Below are positions 56,736 to 64,000 of a stretch of DNA of 64,000 nucleotides, piece by piece. Source of the stretch: Undibacterium sp. (GTDB lineage Bacteria > Pseudomonadota > Gammaproteobacteria > Burkholderiales > Burkholderiaceae_D); NCBI RefSeq assembly GCF_030651495.1, contig NZ_JAUSFI010000070.1:1-64000 (forward strand). The letters are read 5' to 3'. Position 1 is the first letter of the stretch. Every line of letters begins with the position of its first letter. The position numbers and the translations under genes were made by a program. The notes beneath the pieces were generated by a model. It had not been told where the DNA came from and ran no database searches. It saw only the letters and a program-made list of their open reading frames with translations.

Positions 56736-57233
56736 TCAGGCATCATACGTGATGTCTTCTGTCGCCTCGGCCAACTCTTCTAACGCGAGAGTCAAATTGG
56801 CCATTTCTACCGCGACACGAGCGGCATCGGCCCCTTTTTCGGTCATGCGCGCTTCAGCTTGCTCATCATTTTCGGTCGTCAGAATAGCGTTGGCAATAGG
56901 AATACCATTATCTAAACCAACGCGGGTAATGCCGGAACCGGATTCGTTCGAAACCAATTCAAAGTGATAAGTTTCACCGCGAATTACCGCACCCAGCGCG
57001 ATCAAGGCATCAAACTGATTGGTGTCAGCCAGTTTTTGCAATGCCAGCGGCACTTCCAGCGCACCCGGCACCGTCACATGCAGGATATCTTCGTTCAGCA
57101 CACCCAGATTATTTAATTCGTTAAGGCAAGCTGCAAGCAAACCGTTACCGACCACTTCATTGAAACGCGCCTGCACGATACCAATGCGTACACCTGCGCC
57201 GTCCAAGTTTGATTCGTAATGTCCAACTGTCAT
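56736..57233 (-). CDS. ribH: 6,7-dimethyl-8-ribityllumazine synthase
   Basis: '[18 protein letters not shown]', '[15 protein letters not shown]', '[17 protein letters not shown]'. Confidence 0.96.
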   Translation of the reverse strand: MTVGHYESNLDGAGVRIGIVQARFNEVVGNGLLAACLNELNNLGVLNEDILHVTVPGALEVPLALQKLADTNQFDALIALGAVIRGETYHFELVSNESGSGITRVGLDNGIPIANAILTTENDEQAEARMTEKGADAARVAVEMANLTLALEELAEATEDITYDA

Positions 57234-57296
57234 GATGTTCTTTCTTGCGCCAGTGCGCGTAAACTGAGTAAATATAGGATATTGGTTAAGTTACTA

Positions 57297-58415
57297 TTAA
57301 TTCTGGGCACCAGGCTTATCCAGATATCCCACCACTTCCAGATCAAAGCCTGTCATTGATGGCATTTTTCTCGGATTGGCTAGCAATTTCATGCGTCCCA
57401 CACCCACATCTTTAAGGATCTGTGCGCCAATCCCATAATTGCGCAAATCCATCCGGGCAGCACGCGCTTGTGGACGCGTATCAGGCGTATTTAATGCCTT
57501 AAACTGATCAAACATCTGTTCTGCTGTTTCTTCGCAATTAAGCAGTACCATGACACCACTTTCGGCAGCTTTAATCGCGGCCATTGCGGTTGCGACGTTC
57601 CAAGAATGTGTAGAGATACGACTCTCCAGCAAATCCAGAATCGAGACTGGCTGATGGACCCGCACCAAAGCCTCTTTATCATGAGCTATTTCGCCGTGCA
57701 CCAGCGCCAGATGGGCTGAGCCGCTAGGCTTATCTCGATACACAATCGCCCTGAAGCTACCGTGTACGGTATGCATTTCACGCTCAGCAACGCGCTCGAC
57801 TATGCTCTCGGTCTGGCTGCGATAATGAATCAGATCCGCAATGGTACCGATCTTTAAGCCATGTTCTTTGGCAAATACCAGCAAATCCGGCAAACGCGCC
57901 ATGGTGCCATCGTCTTTCATGATTTCGCAAATAACCGCAGCAGGCGTCAAACCCGCCAACTCGGCTAAATCACAGCCAGCTTCGGTATGACCGGCGCGCA
58001 TCAACACGCCACCTTTTTGCGCTTTCAAAGGGAAGATATGCCCAGGCTGAACGATGTCGTTCGCTGTCGAGTCTTTGTTCACCGCAACCTGTACAGTTTT
58101 AGCACGATCCGCCGCAGAAATACCGGTAGTCACACCCTCTGCCGCTTCTATCGAAACGGTAAAATTAGTGCCGTAAGCGGTGCCGTTACGTGCTGTCATC
58201 ATTGCCAGATTCAATTGATCGCAACGTTCTTCTGTCAAGGTCAGGCAGATCAAGCCACGGCCAAATTTAGCCATAAAGTTAATGGCATCAGGCGTCACAA
58301 AATCGGCAGCCAAAACAAGATCGCCTTCATTTTCCCGATCTTCTTCATCGACCAAAATAACCATACGGCCAGCGCGTAATTCTTCAACAATTTCTTGGGT
58401 ATTTGACATATTCAT
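57297..58415 (-). CDS. ribBA: 3,4-dihydroxy-2-butanone-4-phosphate synthase with degenerate GTP cyclohydrolase II-like domain
   Basis: RibB motif '[44 protein letters not shown]'; C-terminal RibA-like region lacks a CxxG..CxC zinc cluster. Confidence 0.92.
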   Translation of the reverse strand: MNMSNTQEIVEELRAGRMVILVDEEDRENEGDLVLAADFVTPDAINFMAKFGRGLICLTLTEERCDQLNLAMMTARNGTAYGTNFTVSIEAAEGVTTGISAADRAKTVQVAVNKDSTANDIVQPGHIFPLKAQKGGVLMRAGHTEAGCDLAELAGLTPAAVICEIMKDDGTMARLPDLLVFAKEHGLKIGTIADLIHYRSQTESIVERVAEREMHTVHGSFRAIVYRDKPSGSAHLALVHGEIAHDKEALVRVHQPVSILDLLESRISTHSWNVATAMAAIKAAESGVMVLLNCEETAEQMFDQFKALNTPDTRPQARAARMDLRNYGIGAQILKDVGVGRMKLLANPRKMPSMTGFDLEVVGYLDKPGAQN

Positions 58416-58683
58416 GAGGAGTTCCTAGATAGCGCTTTATTTTGCACAAGTTGCCATATCTGCAATTGCACTGCCAATTTGAGATTTAACCCTCTATTCT
58501 AAATGATTTACTGCGCTACTTAAGAACGCGATCGGGGTTTTTCCACCTCTAAATCCAATGTAATTACGATAGGCGCAAAGAAACGGAGAAAACTTGATAT
58601 AAAATTAATTTCATTCGTGCGATTTTCATCGATATGGCACTATTTACACTGTCACTCAGTAAAATAAAACAGATGCCTTGGAG

Positions 58684-58742
58684 ACGCATATCCCATGCGG
58701 GTCTCCAGGCACATAGGCTGGAAACCCGCATGGGATATGCGT
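58684..58742. repeat. Long inverted repeat element, copy B (19-bp perfect arms, 21-nt loop)
   Basis: ACGCATATCCCATGCGGGT (58684-58702) / ACCCGCATGGGATATGCGT (58724-58742); 21-nt apex/right-arm identity with copy A (58713-58733). Confidence 0.85.
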
Positions 58743-59069
58743 GAGCGGGGTGGCATCGATAAATAATTTTATGCCAATCAATAAAAATGAAGTTAAGCCG
58801 TCCGCCAGCTTCGCTAAGATAAAAACAAAAGCCATACATAATTTACTAAACAACAACATATCCAAAGTGATCATGGCAAAAAGGAAAATTTAACCGGGCA
58901 ATGCGCAACTTGTTGAATCTCTTGATCTGCTACGGATAGGAGTGTGCGGACAACGCTACCCAGGTGGCGAGATAGGCAGGAAAGGCGTATGGTGATTGCG
59001 TGGCGAGCATATCCATCGTTGGTTTTAAATTCATCCGCAACCATAGTTTAACTTTGTGCAAACAGGAAT

Positions 59070-62000
59070 ATGAATACACTTAAGCCTGATGCAACTCAGA
59101 CATCAGCATCTTTGCCTGCCTACGCTGAATTATTTTGCCTATCAAATTTTACTTTTTTGCAGGGGTCGTCACATGCAGAAGAGCTGGTCGGGCGTGCCGT
59201 GAAACTGGCGTATAGCGCTTTAGCCATCACCGATGAATGTTCGTTGGCAGGTGTCGTACGCGCTCATGATGAAGCGAAAAAGTATGGCATCCCTTTACTG
59301 ATAGGTGCGCATTTCAAGCTGCAACATGATAGTGGCAGCGGCATGACACTGATTGCATTGGCACAAAATCGCGAAGGCTATGGCAATCTGTCTGAACTCA
59401 TTACCATGGCACGCACCAGAACCACTAAAGGTTCATATCTGTTGACGCAGCAGGACTTTACTCAGCCGCCGCCAGAGTATGCGCATTTGCGTCACTTGCC
59501 GGATTGCCTGTTGATTTTGGCGCCAGATTACCCTGCCAGCGCAGAAGTTTTAGCGGAACAAGCAAGATGGCTGCTCGAGACTTTCCCGCAACGGGCCTGG
59601 CTTGGCTTGACACTATTGACCCGCGCCATGGATCATCGGCACCAAAGCAACATTAACGCCATCGCACAGCAATATCATTTGCCGGTCGTTGCCACCGGCC
59701 ATGTCTGCATGCATGTCCGTTCACGCAAACCGTTACAGGACACCTTGACTGCCATCCGACTTCGCAAAGCGATCGCCGATTGTGGTTATGATCTGGCTCC
59801 TAACGCCGAGCAACACCTGCGCTCGCGTTTACGACTAGCCAATACCTACCCGGCACAAGCGCTGGCAGAGACCATACGCATTGCCCGCATGTGCCATTTC
59901 TCATTAGATGAATTGCGCTATGAATATCCTGATGAGCTGGTGCCACTTGGACAAACACCGGCCAGCTATCTCAAGCAGGAAGTCTATGCAGGTGCACGGC
60001 AGCGCTACCCGCATGGTTTGCCAGACAAGCTGATTCAAAAGATCGAGTATGAACTGGCACTGATCAATGACCTGGCGTATGAGCCTTATTTCCTGACGGT
60101 GCATGACATCGTTAAATTCGCCCGTTCTCAAGATATTTTGTGTCAGGGGCGTGGCTCGGCAGCCAATTCCGTCGTCTGCTATTGCCTGCACATTACCGAA
60201 GTCAGCCCGGAAAACGATACGCTATTATTTGAGCGTTTTCTCTCGAAAGAACGCGGTGAGCCACCAGATATTGATGTCGACTTTGAACATCAGAGACGCG
60301 AGGAAGTGATCCAGTATCTGTATAACAAATACGGCCGCAACCGCACCGCACTGGCCGCGGCAGTTCACACCTATCGACCACGCGGCGCCTTGCGTGAAGT
60401 TGGCAAGGCACTGGGGATCGATTTGATGCTGGTCGATGCGGTGGCAAAATCGCAGCGCTGGTTTGACAGTAAAAATGATTTGCTGGATCGTTTTACTGAA
60501 AACGGCTTGGATGCGACGTCGCCCTTGGCGCAGCAATGGGCAACGCTGGTCAGCCAATTGCTGCGATTTCCGCGCCACTTATCACAACACAGCGGCGGCT
60601 TCGTGATTGCCAAGGGAAAATTGTCGCGCCTGGTGCCGATAGAAAACGCATCGATGAAAGAGCGCAGTGTGATTGAGTGGGATAAAGATGATCTGGAATC
60701 TTTAGGCTTACTCAAGGTTGATGTGCTGGCGCTAGGCATGCTGTCTGCACTTAAGCGCGCCTTTGACCTGATGGCGCAGTTACCTGGCAAGCCGGCCAGA
60801 ATGCAAGATATACCGCGCGAAGATAGCGCCACCTACGACATGATTTGCAAGGCGGATACGGTTGGCGTATTTCAGATTGAATCACGCGCGCAAATGAGCA
60901 TGCTGCCACGCTTGCGACCCAGAACATTTTACGATCTGGTGGTGCAGGTAGCGATCGTCAGGCCTGGCCCGATACAAGGTGGCATGGTGCACCCTTATTT
61001 GCGCAGAAGGCAGGGAAAAGAACGGGTAAGCTACCCGAAACCGGAAATAGAAAAAATCTTATCACGGACTTTAGGCGTGCCTATTTTCCAAGAACAAGTC
61101 ATGCAAATTGCTATCGTTGCGGCAGATTTTACACCGGGAGAAGCGGACGAATTGCGACGCGCCATGGCGGCGTGGAAACGTAAAGGAGGATTAGAGCATT
61201 ACAGGGATAGGATCATTAGCAGCATGGTAAAAAATGGCTATACAGAAGAATTTTCTCATAATGTTTTTAAGCAAATGCTGGGTTTTGGTGAATATGGTTT
61301 CCCCGAAAGCCATTCTGCCAGTTTTGCCAACCTTGCCTATGCCAGTAGCTGGATAAAATGCCATGAGCCGGCCGTATTCTTGTGTGCACTGTTAAATTCA
61401 CAGCCCATGGGGTTTTATTCTGCCTCGCAATTGGTGCAGGATGCAAGGCGGCATCAGGTACAAGTAAGATCCATCGACATTGAATATAGCGACTGGGATT
61501 CAAGCCTAGAATTCGACCAGAGTAATCTTCAAAATCAACCGGCTGTCAGGCTAGGCATGTCAATGCTGCGCGGCATGTCTTATGGTGCTGCGCAGCGCAT
61601 ACAGCAAGCACGCTCTATCCAAGTATTTTCAGATGTCACAGATCTGGCGCGACGCGCACAATTAAGCCGGCATGAGGTAGAAGCTTTAGCCGCAGGCAAT
61701 GCCTTAATGCCTTTGACAGGAAATCGACGTCAGGCGCTGTGGCAAGCCGTTGCAGCGATACCAGACAGAGATTTATTACATCCGGTAACTTTGCAAGAAC
61801 AAGTACCGATGCTCACCGTCCCCTCAGAAGGACAAGAGATTATCGACGACTATCATGCCACTGGATTAACACTAGGGCGACATCCGTTAGCATTATTACG
61901 TTCACGTTTATTGGCCTTACGTTTTTTACCTGCAGAATTACTCAATACCTTTCAGAATGGCCAGTTTGCACGTGGCTGCGGCATTGTCACCGTACGTCAA

Positions 62001-62243
62001 CGCCCCGGTACTGCGCAAGGCGTATTATTCATTACGATAGAAGATGAAACCGGCCCGGTAAATGTCATTATCTGGCCTTCTTTAGTAGAACAACAGCGAC
62101 GCGAAGTATTAAATGCGTCCCTACTTGGCGTATATGGAATATGGCAATGCGAAGGAGAAGTCCGTCATCTCGTGGCAAAACGCCTGGTCGACATGTCGCA
62201 TTTATTGGGCCATCTTGAAACCAGCAGCAAAAATTTTTGTTAA
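59070..62243 (+). CDS. dnaE2: Error-prone DNA polymerase DnaE2 (ImuC)
   Basis: PHP N-term 'YAELFCLSNFTFLQGSSHAEELVGRA', catalytic 'PDIDVDFEHQRREEVIQYLYNKYG', 'VVQVAIVRPGPIQGGMVHPYLRRR', DnaE2-like C-term 'HLVAKRLVDMSHLLGHLETSSKNF'. Confidence 0.95.
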   Translation: MNTLKPDATQTSASLPAYAELFCLSNFTFLQGSSHAEELVGRAVKLAYSALAITDECSLAGVVRAHDEAKKYGIPLLIGAHFKLQHDSGSGMTLIALAQNREGYGNLSELITMARTRTTKGSYLLTQQDFTQPPPEYAHLRHLPDCLLILAPDYPASAEVLAEQARWLLETFPQRAWLGLTLLTRAMDHRHQSNINAIAQQYHLPVVATGHVCMHVRSRKPLQDTLTAIRLRKAIADCGYDLAPNAEQHLRSRLRLANTYPAQALAETIRIARMCHFSLDELRYEYPDELVPLGQTPASYLKQEVYAGARQRYPHGLPDKLIQKIEYELALINDLAYEPYFLTVHDIVKFARSQDILCQGRGSAANSVVCYCLHITEVSPENDTLLFERFLSKERGEPPDIDVDFEHQRREEVIQYLYNKYGRNRTALAAAVHTYRPRGALREVGKALGIDLMLVDAVAKSQRWFDSKNDLLDRFTENGLDATSPLAQQWATLVSQLLRFPRHLSQHSGGFVIAKGKLSRLVPIENASMKERSVIEWDKDDLESLGLLKVDVLALGMLSALKRAFDLMAQLPGKPARMQDIPREDSATYDMICKADTVGVFQIESRAQMSMLPRLRPRTFYDLVVQVAIVRPGPIQGGMVHPYLRRRQGKERVSYPKPEIEKILSRTLGVPIFQEQVMQIAIVAADFTPGEADELRRAMAAWKRKGGLEHYRDRIISSMVKNGYTEEFSHNVFKQMLGFGEYGFPESHSASFANLAYASSWIKCHEPAVFLCALLNSQPMGFYSASQLVQDARRHQVQVRSIDIEYSDWDSSLEFDQSNLQNQPAVRLGMSMLRGMSYGAAQRIQQARSIQVFSDVTDLARRAQLSRHEVEALAAGNALMPLTGNRRQALWQAVAAIPDRDLLHPVTLQEQVPMLTVPSEGQEIIDDYHATGLTLGRHPLALLRSRLLALRFLPAELLNTFQNGQFARGCGIVTVRQRPGTAQGVLFITIEDETGPVNVIIWPSLVEQQRREVLNASLLGVYGIWQCEGEVRHLVAKRLVDMSHLLGHLETSSKNFC

Positions 62244-62261
62244 TGCAACTAAGGAAAAAAT

Positions 62262-62747
62262 TTATTCATCTCTTTGCGGCAAAGCAATTGTCCTCAACTG
62301 AAAACGCCCATCGTCATTGAATAGCCAGGTTTCTGTTATTTCCAGTTTAGCACTACGAAGTAAATGAGATGGCGGCTTAGGAAATGGCGCGGCGCTACTC
62401 AGACTGGACAAGGCTATTTTTTCGGTTGTTTTATCGTGATTGCTACGGAGAATTTGACTGCGCAGCAGCTTGCCATCAGAATTAACCTGATAATTAAGTA
62501 CGATCACTGAGCGCAACAAGGCTTGCGGTCGATCCGTATAGATTTTATTCGAATTGATTAAAGAAATACGTTGTGCCAACTCATACTTATAGGCATTTAA
62601 CGATATTGGTTCAGATGCGGTAGGCATGAACACTTTTCCAGCTGGCTTCCGGCCAATTTCATCCTTACTCGTATGATTTTCTGATGAAGGAGTGGCACAC
62701 CCTACAATCAGGCAAATCAGCATAAGTATCATGTGCTTACTTGTCAT
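62262..62747 (-). CDS. TonB C-terminal-like lipoprotein
   Basis: Lipobox 'CLIVGCA'; C-terminal 'VIVLNYQVNSDGKLLRSQILRSNHDKTTEKIALSSLSSAAPFPKPP'. Confidence 0.6.
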   Translation of the reverse strand: MTSKHMILMLICLIVGCATPSSENHTSKDEIGRKPAGKVFMPTASEPISLNAYKYELAQRISLINSNKIYTDRPQALLRSVIVLNYQVNSDGKLLRSQILRSNHDKTTEKIALSSLSSAAPFPKPPSHLLRSAKLEITETWLFNDDGRFQLRTIALPQRDE

Positions 62748-62785
62748 GGCGCATTCTTTCAAAAAACGAATTATTCCTATCTCAT

Positions 62786-64000
62786 TTAATCTTGATTGAC
62801 CTCTGGCAAAGTCAACCGGCCTGTATGGTAATCATACTCATATACCTCACCATAACGCCCCCACTCTACCGCAATCTCAAGTACACGTTTAGCTTCATCA
62901 GCTTTCAAAAATTCTTCTAGCAATTCTAGCAAAGGCTGCTCCGGCAAACTGCCACTAGTTTCTTGTTCCAGATTACGCCGTATATGCGCAGCCAAAGGAA
63001 CATGGATCAACAACTGTTGGCCAAATATTTCTTGTCTTGAAGGCTGGTCAGCTTCGACATAATGTTTGCCCAAAGGGGTCAGGATAATATCGCCTTTTTC
63101 GAGAATCGCTAGCCCTAATAGACTCAATGCCTCGTAAGTCGGGAACAAATCCTCATCGGTCAATTCAGCTTCTTCTGCCATTTGCGGCAAATCAGCACGA
63201 CCATTGAAGGGAGCATCGGCCAATAGATCCAGCACACCTTCAATACGGCTAACATCGGTATCGGGCAAACGATAGCCTAAATGTTTGGACTGTGGCTCGC
63301 CAGCATTGATTTCTTGTACTGGGCGCATGGTCATCAACCCATACACCTCATCAATCAATGCCCTCACCTCTATTGAATCGACATCACGTGGACGAGGTAA
63401 GTCAATTTTAATTTCACTGCGTATACGACCAGGATCGCTGGACATGATAATAATGCGATCTGCCATCATGACCGCTTCTTCAATATTATGAGAAACAATC
63501 AGAATGCCTTTCGTGGGAATACGGTTTTCATCCCACAATTCCAACATGTCGTTACGCAGCGTTTCGCCGGTCAATACATCTAGCGCAGAAAATGCTTCAT
63601 CCATCAACAAAACATCCGGGTTAGTCACCAAGGCACGCGCGATCCCTACCCGCTGCTTCATGCCGCCAGATAATTCACGTGGCAAAGCCCCACCAAAGCC
63701 AGCGAGGCCAATCAATTCGAGTACTGCATCGGCTCTGGTCTCACGCTCCTCAGCAGGAATACCTTGCGCCTCCAAACCCAGCTCGACATTTTGTTGTACG
63801 GTAAGCCAAGGAAATAAGGCAAATGACTGAAACACCATCGCAATGCCAGCTACCGGACCATAAATGGATTTATCGCGATAAGTAAGCTTGCCACAATCAG
63901 CAGCAAGCAAACCAGCCATAATACGTAACAAAGTGGATTTGCCGGAACCAGACTTACCAAGCAAAGCAACGATTTCGCCTTCGTTCAATTGAAAATCAAG
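62786..64000 (-). CDS. Nitrate/sulfonate-type ABC transporter ATP-binding protein with AAA-associated C-terminal domain (5' end beyond window)
   Basis: Walker A 'LLGKSGSGKSTLLRIMAGLL', 'LSGGMKQRVGIARALVTNPDVLLMDEAFSALD'; reading frame appears open to the window edge. Confidence 0.88.
   Translation of the reverse strand, partial: LDFQLNEGEIVALLGKSGSGKSTLLRIMAGLLAADCGKLTYRDKSIYGPVAGIAMVFQSFALFPWLTVQQNVELGLEAQGIPAEERETRADAVLELIGLAGFGGALPRELSGGMKQRVGIARALVTNPDVLLMDEAFSALDVLTGETLRNDMLELWDENRIPTKGILIVSHNIEEAVMMADRIIIMSSDPGRIRSEIKIDLPRPRDVDSIEVRALIDEVYGLMTMRPVQEINAGEPQSKHLGYRLPDTDVSRIEGVLDLLADAPFNGRADLPQMAEEAELTDEDLFPTYEALSLLGLAILEKGDIILTPLGKHYVEADQPSRQEIFGQQLLIHVPLAAHIRRNLEQETSGSLPEQPLLELLEEFLKADEAKRVLEIAVEWGRYGEVYEYDYHTGRLTLPEVNQD

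Noticed and set aside
58416-58560. Possible FMN riboswitch upstream of ribBA
   Set aside because: No RFN-element consensus segments recognised in the leader on the minus strand.
58656-58874. 72-aa minus-strand ORF spanning hairpin copy B
   Set aside because: C-terminal half is simply the translated palindrome; likely not a real gene.

Overview
The window looks like a chromosomal segment from a betaproteobacterium. Burkholderiales/Oxalobacteraceae-like is an inference from gene order and protein character; no search was run. It is mostly housekeeping DNA. Recognisable blocks are smc-zipA-ligA plus def; dapC-dapD-pilU-like-arsC-like-dapE-prmB-yheS; glmM-folP-ftsH-rlmE / yhbY-greA-carB-carA; and ribBA-ribH-nusB-aminotransferase. 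There is also a stand-alone dnaE2, a ubiD, a tRNA-Arg(UCU) and a 4.5S SRP RNA (ffs, minus strand, about 51488-51583). The left ~14 kb is more accessory: the 3' end of an IS4-like transposase, a TsdA-like dihaem cytochrome, an acyltransferase, a stand-alone SSB-like protein, a Cache/PAS histidine kinase, an HDOD protein, a MASE1-PAS-GAF-GGDEF-EAL protein and a RIO-type kinase. I saw no CRISPR array, prophage, or complete defence or biosynthetic cluster. The signals most worth following are: (i) two dispersed long hairpin elements (31328-31396 and 58684-58742) that share a conserved apex and have covarying stems; (ii) short ORFs absent from the ORF track, notably a 31-aa Cys-rich ORF (1400-1495) and a 36-aa Lys-rich ORF (14270-14380) with its own palindrome, divergent from the RIO-like kinase; (iii) a 24-bp direct repeat flanking the HDOD gene; (iv) a RibBA whose second domain lacks the usual zinc cysteines. 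No claim of a demonstrated new system is made.
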